A stretch of DNA of 64,000 nucleotides from DATJCV01 sp963707665 (GTDB taxonomy: Bacteria > Pseudomonadota > Gammaproteobacteria > Burkholderiales > Burkholderiaceae_D), in NCBI GenBank assembly GCA_963707665.1, contig CAVPQU010000024.1:116297-180296 (forward strand). The letters are read 5' to 3'. Below the pieces are notes generated by a model that was given only the letters and a program-made list of their open reading frames with translations, was not told the DNA's origin and did no database searches. Below are positions 47,760-57,908 of the stretch, in pieces; the stretch's first letter is position 1, and the number at the start of each line of letters is the position of its first letter. The position numbers were made by a program, and so were the translations under genes.

Positions 47760-49265
47760 ATGTACTCTGTCAAAGAAGAACGACGCTTTACGCTTTCTGC
47801 CTATGGCCATGACAGGCGCCCCGTCTTCCTGCTGGTCGGAGCGACCCTCATTGCCCTGCTAACCGTGGTTGTTGCCGAATTGTTTGGAGAAATGGCGGCT
47901 CTCCTTGCGCTTTTGTTGTTTTTCTTCACCGTAATTGCCATCGGAAATTACCGATATGGAGTTTTGATTGCCATCGTTCTTTTGCCACTTAGCTCCACAA
48001 ATCTAATCCCACGAGAGATGTTTGGAGTGACTGGCATCAATCCGCTGAATATAACCTTGCTTTTTTCGGTGATGTCACTTTTTCTTTTATGGTCGGTTCA
48101 ATCACGAAAAATATATTTTCCAAAGTGGCCGCGCTTTTTCTGGATTTATGTAGCGGCCCTGGTACTTGCCGCGTTCCACGGCACATTTTATGTTTCATCA
48201 ATTCCAAGCTATTTCAAAACCCTCGAAGTTATAAACTTCGACACTATCAACGGATACTTTCTGGACAGCTTTCTCAAGCCGATGATTATGGTTTTTACTG
48301 CATTCATGCTGTCCATCGTCATCCGAAATTCCCGTCGTCCGACTTTGTATCTGATACCGCTCTTCTTCTCTACGATCGTGTTACCGATTGCGGTAATTAC
48401 ATATGTCACCATGTCAGGGGAACCGCTATCCTATTTGGCTTCAAGCAACGCCACGGCGAGGGGTTTTCTTTCCGTGATAGGTATGCACGCGAACGAACTA
48501 GGGCTCATGTTCAATACGGCGTTTGCCTTGTCACTGTTCTGTTTTTTTAGCGCTTCTGGCTTCTTGGAAAAATGGACGCTCGGAGTTGCCACGATCATCT
48601 TGACGGCGGCCATCGCGCTTACCTTCTCGCGTGGCGCATACCTGGGATATCTTGCTGTGGTCGGATATCTCCTATTTACCCAAAGAAGATTTCGCACGAT
48701 GTTGGTTGTCTTGTTACTGGCCACGGTGGCCGTGTTTTTGATGCCGGATGCAGTAACCGAGCGCGCTGCAACCGGCCTGGCAAGTGGAAACATTGATGGG
48801 ATCAGTGCGGGGCGCGTGGATAATATTTGGCTACCCCTCCTACCGGATTTTTTTTCAAGTCCGCTGGTCGGCCATGGACTTAATTCAATTCTTTGGTCGG
48901 GGGCGGCACAGCACCGAGCAATCCTTCCCGTGGGTCACCCTCACAGCGCCTATCTCGGCGCGCTTCTGGATTTCGGTTTTTTTGGCTCAATAATCATTTT
49001 CCTTTTCTTTCGACATATGTGGCACGTTTTCATGACGCTTGCCAAGCATGCTTCCGAGCCGATCTGGCGTGGCTTTTTCAGTGGGGGAATGGCTTGCATT
49101 TTGCTCTTGCTGGTCCAAGGCCTGACCGATGACAGCTTTACGCCGTCTCGGACTCAGCCCTTCCTCTGGCTTGCATATGGGATGGCAATCGGGTTGACCG
49201 CAAGAGCACATCGAGTGAAATCGAGGCGACAGATGCAAAACCAAATAGCGCCTCGTCTTCTATAG
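47760..49265 (+). CDS. O-antigen ligase/polymerase (Wzy/WaaL-like) membrane protein
   Basis: A 501-residue protein with about ten to twelve hydrophobic helices and a large periplasmic loop near 370-420, containing GLASGNIDGISAGRVDNIWL and VGHPHSAYLGALLDFGFFGS; the latter matches the conserved H-x(S/N) pattern of the O-antigen ligase (Wzy_C) family. The start MYSVKEERRFTLSAYGHDRR uses the ATG at 47760; an upstream open stretch of 26 codons is not hydrophobic or conserved. It polymerises or transfers polysaccharide repeats on the periplasmic side. Polymerase and ligase cannot be told apart by sequence. It is followed within 7 bp by a glycosyltransferase gene. Confidence 0.87.
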   Translation: MYSVKEERRFTLSAYGHDRRPVFLLVGATLIALLTVVVAELFGEMAALLALLLFFFTVIAIGNYRYGVLIAIVLLPLSSTNLIPREMFGVTGINPLNITLLFSVMSLFLLWSVQSRKIYFPKWPRFFWIYVAALVLAAFHGTFYVSSIPSYFKTLEVINFDTINGYFLDSFLKPMIMVFTAFMLSIVIRNSRRPTLYLIPLFFSTIVLPIAVITYVTMSGEPLSYLASSNATARGFLSVIGMHANELGLMFNTAFALSLFCFFSASGFLEKWTLGVATIILTAAIALTFSRGAYLGYLAVVGYLLFTQRRFRTMLVVLLLATVAVFLMPDAVTERAATGLASGNIDGISAGRVDNIWLPLLPDFFSSPLVGHGLNSILWSGAAQHRAILPVGHPHSAYLGALLDFGFFGSIIIFLFFRHMWHVFMTLAKHASEPIWRGFFSGGMACILLLLVQGLTDDSFTPSRTQPFLWLAYGMAIGLTARAHRVKSRRQMQNQIAPRLL

Positions 49266-49272
49266 ATTAAAA

Positions 49273-50374
49273 ATGAAAATTTGCTTCCTGGGCCTGGAAA
49301 ACCTGCCGGTTTTGGCACCTGAATTCAATCAACACGGCATCGGCGGGGAACAGGTTCAGCATACCCTGCTGGCGAGGGCTCTGGCACGACGCAAGCATGC
49401 GGTCAGCATGGTAGTGCATGACTATGGGCAGGCTGACCGCGCCTGCTGGAATGGCATTACAACCTACAAGACCTATCGTGAAGATGCCGGTATCCCGATC
49501 TTCCGTTTTATCCATCCACGCTGGACCAGCGTCTGGTCAGCGCTGCGCAGAGTGAATGCAGATGTCTACTATGCCAGTTGCGCGGGCATGCACCTAGGAA
49601 TGCTCGCATTGTTTTGCAAACGCCACGGAGGCAAGTACTGTGTTCAGGGTCGCTCATGATACGGATTGCGAACCGGACAAGCTGCTGATCAAGTATTGGC
49701 GCGACAAGAAACTGTACGAGTATGGACTTCGACGTGCTGACGGCATCCTGGTCCAGAGCCTCCGCCAACAGCACGCCATGCTCACCAATTACGGCTTGCA
49801 TAGCCAGGTAGCCGAAATGCTGGTGGATCCTCCCGAGAACGACGTCGCCCGAAATGTGGATGTGCTTTGGGTTAATAACCTGCGGCAGTTCAAGCGGCCG
49901 GACCTGTTCTTGGCGCTAGCAAAAAAACTTCCCCAACTGACGTTCCACATGGTAGGTGGCCCCCAACCTGGCTTTGGCAACTTGTTCGAGAAGATCAAGC
50001 GGGAGGCATCCCATCTCCCCAATTTCACGTTCCACGGCCGTGTCCCCTACCATCAGATGGACAAAAAGTACGCGAGTGCGCGCGTGTTCGTCAATACGTC
50101 CGATACTGAGGGCTTCCCGAATTCCTACCTCCAGGCGTGGATTCGCGGCACCCCGGTCGTATCTTTTTTTGACCCCGACAACGTGATTCGACGCGAAAAT
50201 CTAGGGTTTGCGGTCTTGTCCCTGGATGAAATGGCGAATGCTGTTACGAAGCTTGTGAACAACCCGCGGGCCTGGACTGACGTAAGCAAGCGCTGCAAGG
50301 CTTACATGGCTCATGCATATGGGGAGAATCGCATCATGTCTCCTTATCTAGAAATGCTTCAAAAGGTCGCGTGA
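49273..50374 (+). CDS. Family 4 glycosyltransferase (one frameshift)
   Basis: About 366 residues when corrected. It opens MKICFLGLENLPVLAPEFNQ and shows the GT4 blocks VLWVNNLRQFKRPDLFLALA and VFVNTSDTEGFPNSYLQAWI (the E-x7-type donor motif in variant form). The frame breaks near 49640: after HGGKY an extra base yields a false stop; the next frame continues VFRVAHDTDCEPDKLLIKYW. The span is 3n+1. It is transcribed with the Wzy-like gene 7 bp upstream and ends just before the next glycosyltransferase (stop and next ATG adjoin). Sugar specificity is unknown. Confidence 0.87.
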
Positions 50375-51520
50375 ATGGAGAACAGACGCATCAACCTGCT
50401 ATTCATCGTGAATTCGCTTTCCTTCGGTGGCGCGGAAAAACAAGTAATCACATTAGTTAACCAGCTTGATACGACACGGTTTAGGCTCTCGCTCGCTTAT
50501 CTAAAAAATGAGGAAGAGTTGCTACCTGAACTTGATACCAAGCAATTAGATGGCGGCGTATTTTGTTGCAACGCTTTAAGTAAAGTCGATGTGCGCGCAT
50601 CCGTCAATTAGCTAGGCATATCCATGAAGATGCGGTGGATATAGTGGTTTGTACCAACCCTTACTCCTTGCTTTACGGTTGGCTTTCTCGCATTGTGGCA
50701 GGACGCCGTTGCCGCATAGTGGAAGTTTTTCACTCTACCGAATTGGACACAATGAAGGACAAACTGCAGATGCTGTTCTATCGGCCACTATTTCTTATCA
50801 GCGACATGCTGGTCTATGTCTGTGAAAGTCAGAAGAAGTATTGGCGATCGAGAGCGCTTAGGGCCAAGCAAGATACCGTCATTCACAATGGCATTGATGT
50901 GGAGTACTTCACAGACCGATATACAGCGGAGGTAAAAAATACGTTCCGGAATAATTATGGATTTTCCAGAGACGACTACGTGGTTGGTCTATGCGCCAAC
51001 ATGCGGCCAGAAAAAGCGCATGGCGATCTGCTTCAGGCAATCGCTAACCTGAGAGTCGCACAGTTGGACGTCAAATGCCTATTCATCGGCGATGGACCGG
51101 AACGGACGAATATTGAAGCAGAAATTGAGGCAATGGGATTGGCGCCTCATGTCGGAATTACCGGCTTGATCACAGACGTACGCGCAGCCATCGCTTCCTG
51201 TGATGTGATGGCGCTGGTTTCCCATCACATTGAAACTTTTTCAATCGCTGCATTAGAGGCAATGGCATTGGAAAAACCCATGGTCATGACCAAGATTGGA
51301 GGCGCCGCCGAGCAAATCATCCATGGGGAAAATGGATACCTTTATAAGCGAGGCGATATCACTGCTCTTGCCGACGCGCTGCATCAACTGATGGAATCAA
51401 AACGCCGCGGCCAGATGGGTCATCATGCGCGTGCTACGGTGGCTGAAAAATTTCTCTCTTGCCGTCATGGTCGATGCCTACGACCGGCTTTTTGTCCGAC
51501 TGGCAGAATCGCATGCCTAG
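50375..51520 (+). CDS. Family 4 glycosyltransferase (two frameshifts)
   Basis: About 381 residues when corrected. It opens MENRRINLLFIVNSLSFGGA, with the acceptor-loop pattern FGGAEKQVITLVNQL. The GT4 domain shows DTVIHNGIDVEYFTDRY, VVGLCANMRPEKAHGDLLQA and VSHHIETFSIAALEAMALEK. A base is missing near 50597 (false stop after DVRASVN; the continuation is IRQLARHIHEDAVDIVVCTN) and one is extra near 51452 (continuation SLAVMVDAYDRLFVRLAESHA, then TAG at 51518-51520). The stop overlaps the flippase ATG at 51513, which supports the corrected end. Confidence 0.86.
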
Positions 51521-52991
51521 GTCGTCTCTGGCGAGCATGTCGTACGACAGCAGTCTGCGCCAAAGTGCCATCATGCTCGCTGTGGCGGGAGGCATCGAGT
51601 ATGGACTTCAGATGGCGATACCGATTGTCCTGGTGCGCCACCTCGATGTTGTTGCTTTTGGCCAGTATCGCTTTCTGTGGTTGCTCGCCGGGACTGTACT
51701 GGCAATCGCACCTGCCTTCATGCCTCAATCCCTGTTCTACTTTCTACCGCGCGCAGCGCATGGAGAAAAGCCCAGGATTATCGGAAATATCCTGGTCTAT
51801 CTATTTGCGGCGGGATGCGTTGTCAGTATCGCGACCAGTGGATGGAATCCGTTAATGCCAAAAATGGCAGTGGACCTATTTTTTCAGGTTCATGGAGGCT
51901 CCGCAGTCTTTCTGGGCCTTTGGGTAGTGGCATCAATGCTGGATGTACTGCCGACAGCAGATGGCCGGGCGCAATGGCAAGCGAAGTCAAACATTGGCCT
52001 TTCCATTTTTAGAACCACGGCGCTGGCAGCCGCAGCGCTGCTTTCAGGCACCATCGTATGGATTGTGATTGCGCTCCTGATGGTCGCCATCGTAAAGATA
52101 ACGCTGCTGGCCTATTACATTCGCACGCATGGCGAAGGCAGCAACCTTAACTGGCAAATCAGCACCCTGAAAAATCAACTAGGGTATTCGTTGCCGTTTG
52201 CATTCGGCAATGCCCTGTTTCTCCTACGCATACAAGCAGATCAATGGGTCGTGGCTACCATGCTGACTCCGGAACTCTACGGGATATTTTCCATTGCTGC
52301 CGCCTTGACACCGATAGCAACACTGATCCGTATGCCTGTTTACAACGCCATGATGCCGCATCTTAATCGCGCACACGCGCGCGGCGACCTGCGGGAAATT
52401 GCTCGTTTGATTGCAAAAAGCAACGGCGCCACCGCACTCTTGCTGATACCTATTGCCGGAGGGTTGTTTGCCGTCGCCCCGGAATTGGTCACAATCGTAT
52501 ATACCAGCCGCTATCAAGAGGCCACCCCTATCATGCAGGTTTATTTGATAGGCATGATGATGAACGCCTTCGCAGTTGGGCATGTTTTGTCCGCTCTTAA
52601 TGAGGGACGTTTGGCCGCAATCATCAGTGCTTTCAGCCTGGCCGTCTCTGTCATCCTCAGTATTGTGGGCGTCAGCTATTTTGGCTTGATTGGCGCTGCT
52701 ATTGGCAGCGTGGTGACCTTCGCGCTCGGCGAGCTTTGGGCGTTGGCCGTTGTTGCGCGCGCCCTCGGCATGCGCGTTTCCAAGTTATTAGCGTGGAGTG
52801 CGTTGTTGCCGACGATATCGAGCACCGCGCTTGCCATTGCAGGGGTGACAGTAGTAGGAGGCATCATGAAAGGAAGTGACTTTTCCAACCTGCTGGTTAA
52901 AGCATTGACTTATCTTCTCTTGTTCACACCCTGCTTCCTCTTGACAGGAGGTAGAAAACAACTCAGCTTAATGATTGGATGGCGGCTTTAA
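51513..52991 (+). CDS. Wzx-type polysaccharide flippase (MOP superfamily)
   Basis: A 492-residue polytopic protein with about twelve to fourteen helices, expected to flip undecaprenyl-linked repeats across the inner membrane. The start MPRSSLASMSYDSSLRQSAI overlaps the preceding stop by 8 bp. Characteristic stretches: YGLQMAIPIVLVRHLDVVAF near the N-terminus, the middle loop LGYSLPFAFGNALFLLRIQA-DQW, and the second half SNGATALLLIPIAGGLFAVA. It lies inside the run Wzy-like–GT4–GT4–flippase–glf–GT2. Intact. Confidence 0.88.
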   Translation: MPRSSLASMSYDSSLRQSAIMLAVAGGIEYGLQMAIPIVLVRHLDVVAFGQYRFLWLLAGTVLAIAPAFMPQSLFYFLPRAAHGEKPRIIGNILVYLFAAGCVVSIATSGWNPLMPKMAVDLFFQVHGGSAVFLGLWVVASMLDVLPTADGRAQWQAKSNIGLSIFRTTALAAAALLSGTIVWIVIALLMVAIVKITLLAYYIRTHGEGSNLNWQISTLKNQLGYSLPFAFGNALFLLRIQADQWVVATMLTPELYGIFSIAAALTPIATLIRMPVYNAMMPHLNRAHARGDLREIARLIAKSNGATALLLIPIAGGLFAVAPELVTIVYTSRYQEATPIMQVYLIGMMMNAFAVGHVLSALNEGRLAAIISAFSLAVSVILSIVGVSYFGLIGAAIGSVVTFALGELWALAVVARALGMRVSKLLAWSALLPTISSTALAIAGVTVVGGIMKGSDFSNLLVKALTYLLLFTPCFLLTGGRKQLSLMIGWRL

Positions 52992-53174
52992 CTGTGCACG
53001 AAGCGGACAGCATTTACACCTTCATGATATCGATGTATTGCAGATTAGCCTTCTTTGGTGAGCCGCCTAATTCTAGTCAAGATTTCTCAACGAATTTACA
53101 AAGCATTTAGTCACGGAATGATGGCGCCTGACCTCTAGACAGCTTGGCTTGATAACCAACAATTGGAATAAATC

Positions 53175-54290
53175 ATGAAAGTGGATTGGCTAGTGGTAGG
53201 TGCAGGCCTAACCGGCGCTACCTTTGCTGAACGCATTGCAAACCTGCGCGGCGAAACCGTTTTGCTCGTCGACCAACGCGACCACATTGGTGGAAATGCA
53301 TGGGATGAATACAATGAACAGGGGATACTTGAACACAAATACGGTCCACACATTTTTCATACAAACAGTAATGACGTGTGGAACTACCTATCAAATTTCA
53401 CTCAGTGGAGAGCGTATTTTCACAAGGTTCTGGGCTCGATTGATGGCAGGCTCGTACCACTGCCATTTAACTTAAACAGCCTTGATCAACTGTTTCCCAC
53501 CAGCATGGCAGAGCGACTGTCCCGGAAATTGGTGGAAAGCTATGGCTTCGGTAGTCGCGTCCCTATCCTGCAACTCCGAAAAACCGAGGACGTAGATTTA
53601 CGTTTCCTTGCTGATTATGTTTATAAAAATGTTTTCGAGCAATACACGCGAAAACAGTGGGGATTGAAGCCGGAAGAGCTTTCTCCGAGCGTGACCGCAC
53701 GGGTTCCCATTCTTGTTTCTCGCGATGATCGTTATTTCCAGGATATTTATCAAGCGATGCCATTGTACGGCTATGGCGCAATGGTCCGCCGCATGCTGGC
53801 CAACAAACGTATCCGAGTGATGCTCAATACCCGTTGGCAGGACATCAAGACTGAAGTGGCGTTCAACCGAATGGTCTTCACCGGCCCAATAGACGAATTT
53901 TTCGAATATAAACGCGGGGAATTGCCCTACCGCAGCCTACGCTTTGATGTCGAGACGCATCTTGTCGAACGTTATCAATCGGCCGCCGTGATCAACTATC
54001 CAAATGAGTATGACTACACCCGTGTCACTGAACAAAAATGGCTAACCGGGCAGCGCCATACCCATACGACAACATTGACCGAATATCCAATGCCGCATGT
54101 TGCAGGAAAAACCGTTCCTTATTATCCAATCCCAATCGAAATAAATCGTCAGAAATATTCCCTGTATGAGGCAGAAGCGGAAATGTTGCGTGACAAAGTT
54201 ATATTCTGCGGACGCCTGGCGGATTATACCTATTACAACATGGATCAGGCGGTGGCACGAGCACTTGCTCTGCTGAGGAGGTATATATGA
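53175..54290 (+). CDS. glf: UDP-galactopyranose mutase
   Basis: A flavoenzyme that converts UDP-galactopyranose to UDP-galactofuranose. The 371-residue product starts MKVDWLVVGAGLTGATFAER, with the FAD-binding GxGxxG. Family blocks are HIGGNAWDEYNEQGILEHKY, GPHIFHTNSNDVWNYL, the mobile loop WGLKPEELSPSVTARVPILV, and the C-terminal FCGRLADYTYYNMDQAVARA, including Asp and the active-site arginines. It overlaps the next gene by ATGA. Its presence indicates galactofuranose in the surface polysaccharide. Intact. Confidence 0.96.
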   Translation: MKVDWLVVGAGLTGATFAERIANLRGETVLLVDQRDHIGGNAWDEYNEQGILEHKYGPHIFHTNSNDVWNYLSNFTQWRAYFHKVLGSIDGRLVPLPFNLNSLDQLFPTSMAERLSRKLVESYGFGSRVPILQLRKTEDVDLRFLADYVYKNVFEQYTRKQWGLKPEELSPSVTARVPILVSRDDRYFQDIYQAMPLYGYGAMVRRMLANKRIRVMLNTRWQDIKTEVAFNRMVFTGPIDEFFEYKRGELPYRSLRFDVETHLVERYQSAAVINYPNEYDYTRVTEQKWLTGQRHTHTTTLTEYPMPHVAGKTVPYYPIPIEINRQKYSLYEAEAEMLRDKVIFCGRLADYTYYNMDQAVARALALLRRYI

Positions 54291-55168
54291 GTGATTCAGT
54301 GACAGCCGTCGTCGTTACATTTAATCGTAAAAAATATTTAATTGAGTGCTTGAAAGCACTTAAAACGCAAACTTACGGAATAACCAAAATAATTATAATA
54401 GACAATGCATCGACGGATGGAACGCAACAGTTTATTAGAGATTCCGGGATATTGGATGATTCCCGCTTTCGTTATTTTCATCTAGAAGAAAATACGGGAG
54501 GAGCCGGCGGATTTAATAAGGGAATGGGTTTGGCATTGGAAAGTTATCCCGATTGGCTATGGGTGATGGACGATGACGTCGCGCCAAATTCTGACTGCCT
54601 TCAGGAGCTCCTGAAATACAAACACATCTCTGAATGCATTCATCCAAGAAAAATATTAAAAAATGGAAAAGATGATGTCTGGGAGCATCACATTGACATT
54701 CTGACTGGTGGGAAAACCATATTAACGAACAAATCTTTTGAAAATGGAAAATCTATTGTCTTTACAAATGTTGCCTGCTTTGAAGGAATGTTGGTTTCCC
54801 GCCGGATTGTCGAAGAAATTGGCCTGCCAGATTCGAAATATTTTATTTCAGACGATGATACGCTGTTTGGAATCAAGGCATCGATACATACCAATGTGGC
54901 TTACGTCTCGAGCGCCGTTATGCGTAAGCTAATTCCAATCGGAGTGGTTGGTGCATGGAAAATTTATTACATGATAAGAAATAAATTCTATCTATTCCGC
55001 GATGCCTGCGATTATATGAATCTGCGCCCATCTTTATCTGAAAGAGTGTTTTTCGTGCTGATGCGATCGGTTGACTTGTTCCGTGCCATCAAACTGGGCC
55101 GGCCATTTTTTATGCCGGCGATTCGCGGATTCTTTGAAGGTTTTTCTTATATGAGAAAAGGAAGATAG
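54287..55168 (+). CDS. Family 2 glycosyltransferase (probable galactofuranosyltransferase)
   Basis: A 293-residue GT-A inverting enzyme. It opens SDSVTAVVVTFNRKKYLIEC, followed by IIIIDNASTDGTQQFI, ENTGGAGGFNKGMGLALE and the metal motif WLWVMDDDVAPNSD (DDD). The E-N-x-G-G-A-G-G block is typical of GlfT-like galactofuranosyltransferases. Translational coupling with glf supports use of UDP-Galf; the acceptor is unknown. AT-rich. Intact. Confidence 0.88.
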   Translation: MSDSVTAVVVTFNRKKYLIECLKALKTQTYGITKIIIIDNASTDGTQQFIRDSGILDDSRFRYFHLEENTGGAGGFNKGMGLALESYPDWLWVMDDDVAPNSDCLQELLKYKHISECIHPRKILKNGKDDVWEHHIDILTGGKTILTNKSFENGKSIVFTNVACFEGMLVSRRIVEEIGLPDSKYFISDDDTLFGIKASIHTNVAYVSSAVMRKLIPIGVVGAWKIYYMIRNKFYLFRDACDYMNLRPSLSERVFFVLMRSVDLFRAIKLGRPFFMPAIRGFFEGFSYMRKGR

Positions 55169-55194
55169 ACTCAGTTCGACCTTCGCTGAAGCGC

Positions 55195-56415
55195 TTATTT
55201 TTCTCTTGGCACTGTACCGGGGCTGAGTCCCTTCCAGTTTCGAACACTGTCCACGAACTTTAGCGCGAACTGCGCTATGAAGTTATCCGAGCGCTTTGGG
55301 TCCAGCAGCCACCGTTTTACTTGACGGCCATAACCCTTGAATGCGACCTTCAACGCCATATCGCCGTTAATTAACAAGTGGGATCGAGAACGGTATATCG
55401 CGATATGGTCAAGTTCCTGCTGTACTCCCAGCAGCTTGTATTTATATTCATACCGTCCCCACAGGAAGTGAAATTCTTTGCCGGCTCGATCAATACATTC
55501 ACAAATAGTTCGGTAACAGCAAAGCTTGCCTAGCCTATAGTCGTCGTATGCGGGATCATGGGCAATGACATGCATGAAGTAATTTGGCCCATAGCGGCTA
55601 CAGATCACGCCGGCACAGATGCGGCCGCCGATTGTTGCAATGACTACCAAACCGCATTTTTTCACAAGGCGAATAAGCTGTTCCGTCTTTTTCTCATCGT
55701 GTAATGAAATCTTATTCTTGACAGCCATCCGGGCGTTGCTCAGCCCGATAATCTCACGGATGTGCTGCGCGCTCACATCCTCTTTCACATAAATTTGGTA
55801 GTGAAACGACGGGAAATCGCGCTCGAGTTTCTTCATATAACGCTTAATGTGCGCGCGCATATTTTTCCCGAGACTGGCGAGATACGTTTCTGCCGTCGTC
55901 GGCAAGCTCAATACAATATCTTCCAAACAATTGAATCGTTGATAAGGAAACGGGTGCCGGCTGATGGCCGCCTGGATAGCATGGAACGATATGACGGTGA
56001 CGGCCGAAAACTCGGTGAATACTGCGTCGGCAAAACGCCAGATTTCTTCTTCGTCAATCCTGATCGCTTCGTTGATGACCTCCACTTTTTGATTCCTACG
56101 TCGAAATAAAAAAACGGTACTCACCTGGCCATCCTTGCGCACCACATACGTACTTACCGGCTCAGTCGCTCCGTCAGCTGTGAACTTGGCAATTGAAGAA
56201 AAAATGTTTTCGTAAAGCCGCTCCATCTCTACTTCAACGAAGGAAGGCACGGCATTTTCATAAAATGAAATGGCAATATCTGCCACTTCTATTGGGTTCC
56301 CCACCTCGGCGCATGGCTCACCTATTGCCCGTTTTCGCCTGACGGTTGCCATTGATTCTGTATCCTCTGCAGACTGCCCATGGCGGGTCTGCGCTACGGG
56401 TGCATCTGGTGCCAT
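55195..56415 (-). CDS. FemAB/GNAT-type acyltransferase paralogue 1
   Basis: A protein of about 406 residues in the CelD/FemAB-like acetyltransferase (BioF2-like) class often found in exopolysaccharide loci. The chosen start MAPDAPVAQTRHGQSAEDTE has GGGAG five bases upstream; the frame is open to 56529. The first half has DIAISFYENAVPSFVEVEME and a predicted acyl-CoA-like fold; the second half contains HIREIIGLSNARMAVKNKIS, RICAGVICSRYGPNYFMHVI, AHDPAYDDYRLGKLCCYRTI. The last block is the conserved acceptor region shared by all three paralogues. It is the most divergent of the three. Target, perhaps a sugar amine or hydroxyl, is unknown. Intact. Confidence 0.8.
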   Translation of the reverse strand: MAPDAPVAQTRHGQSAEDTESMATVRRKRAIGEPCAEVGNPIEVADIAISFYENAVPSFVEVEMERLYENIFSSIAKFTADGATEPVSTYVVRKDGQVSTVFLFRRRNQKVEVINEAIRIDEEEIWRFADAVFTEFSAVTVISFHAIQAAISRHPFPYQRFNCLEDIVLSLPTTAETYLASLGKNMRAHIKRYMKKLERDFPSFHYQIYVKEDVSAQHIREIIGLSNARMAVKNKISLHDEKKTEQLIRLVKKCGLVVIATIGGRICAGVICSRYGPNYFMHVIAHDPAYDDYRLGKLCCYRTICECIDRAGKEFHFLWGRYEYKYKLLGVQQELDHIAIYRSRSHLLINGDMALKVAFKGYGRQVKRWLLDPKRSDNFIAQFALKFVDSVRNWKGLSPGTVPREK

Positions 56416-56455
56416 CCTCTCTCCCATCACCAAGTCCAAATTTTTCCAGACTGCT

Positions 56456-57675
56456 TTAGGGTGCAGTCGATCCCCTCTTGCTGGAGCCTGCCGCCGGAAC
56501 GTCCTTTCTTCCTCCAAGCAATACGACATATCTGGAGCGCTTCAAGCGTCGCAGATGCTGCACGCACCGGGCGGCGATCCGTGATGCAAAGTCAGTCCGG
56601 CGTTCGGCGTCCAGGAACCACAGCCTGATCCGGCGCACGGCGGTTTTGCATGCCATTTGGATGACTCTGCCGCCATCCAGCAGAAAATGCGCGCGCGAGC
56701 GGTAAACCGCCAGATAGTCGAAATCCAGCCGCGCGCCCAGAAAGTCGAATTTGTATTGATGCGACGACCCCATGAGGCGGCACTCGGTGCCGCCGCGGGT
56801 GATGCATTCGCAAATCGTCAGGTAGTTGCAAAGCGTGCCCAATCGATAGTCGTCATACGCGGGATCGTGGGCGATCACATGCATGAAATAATGGGAGCCG
56901 ACGCAGTAAGAGATGGTGCCGGCACAGACGCGGCCCTCGATCGTGGCGACACCGACAAAGCCATATACCTTGGCAAGACGGATGATCCGCTCGTTTCTTC
57001 TTCGTTGATGTACGCCTGCTTGTTCTTGACGGCCATCCTGGCACCGCTGAGTCGGATGATGTCCCGGATATGCTGCTCGCTCACGTCCTCCCCTACGTAG
57101 ATTTGGAAACAAAACGAAGGACAATTTCGCTGGATTTTTTTCCTGTAATACTTCACGTCATGGCGCATATGCTTGCCGAGCCTGGCCAGATACTCGTCGG
57201 TCGTTTCCGGCAAAGTCACTACGATTTCGCCCAGGCAGTAGCATGCTTGATATGGAAACGGGAACCGACGAATCGCAGTCTCGATGGCCCAGAAGGAAAT
57301 GACCGTGACCGACTTGAACCGGGCAAAAATAGCATTCGCGAAGCGCCGAATCTCGGCCTCCTCGATCTTGATCTGCTGGTTTAACACCTTCACTTCGTTC
57401 TGCTCGCGCCGAAACACGAAGGCCGTGATCACCTTGCCGCCCTTGCGCACCACATACGCACTGGCATTTGCAGCTTCGCCGTAAATGTGGAACCGGGCCA
57501 GCGAGGTATAGACGTTTTCATACAAGCGCTCCATCTCGGCTTCGACGAATGGTGGCACTTCTTGTTCATAAAATGAAATGGCAATGTCGTCCGCTGCCAT
57601 CGGTTTTCCCGCACCATGAGCGATGGGCAAGGCATGGTGTTTTTGGCTTCTTGCAGTTACAGTCGATGTATCCAT
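56456..57675 (-). CDS. FemAB/GNAT-type acyltransferase paralogue 2 (one frameshift)
   Basis: About 405 residues when corrected. The start MDTSTVTARSQKHHALPIAH has GAGGAG three bases upstream. The frame is lost near 56995 in NKQAYINEEET, where paralogue 3 has one more base (GCTCGGTCTC against GCTCGTTTC on the plus strand); the next frame gives ERIIRLAKVYGFVGVATIEG to the stop. Outside a divergent block of about 190 bp (57085-57270) it is nearly identical to paralogue 3, while its N-terminal DIAISFYEQEVPPFVEAEME resembles paralogue 1 as well. Its C-terminus differs from paralogue 3 (GGRKDVPAAGSSKRG). A real inactivation cannot be excluded here. Confidence 0.78.
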
Positions 57676-57908
57676 ATTCTCCTCGTAAGGCGATAGACCG
57701 TTCGAATTTGCGGTATGGAAAACTTATCGTTTTGATGCAAATTATTAACAAACGCATCTATCAATGAATCAAGCGACGATATCAATGGCATACGTTCACG
57801 CGATAACGTCGACTCCTTTCCGCTGTGTACTTCAACAGTCCGTCTTGTGCCGCCGGTCCCGTGCATTATGATTTCGTTGCATCGTTCCAGTGAATGATCC
57901 TGGAATCT

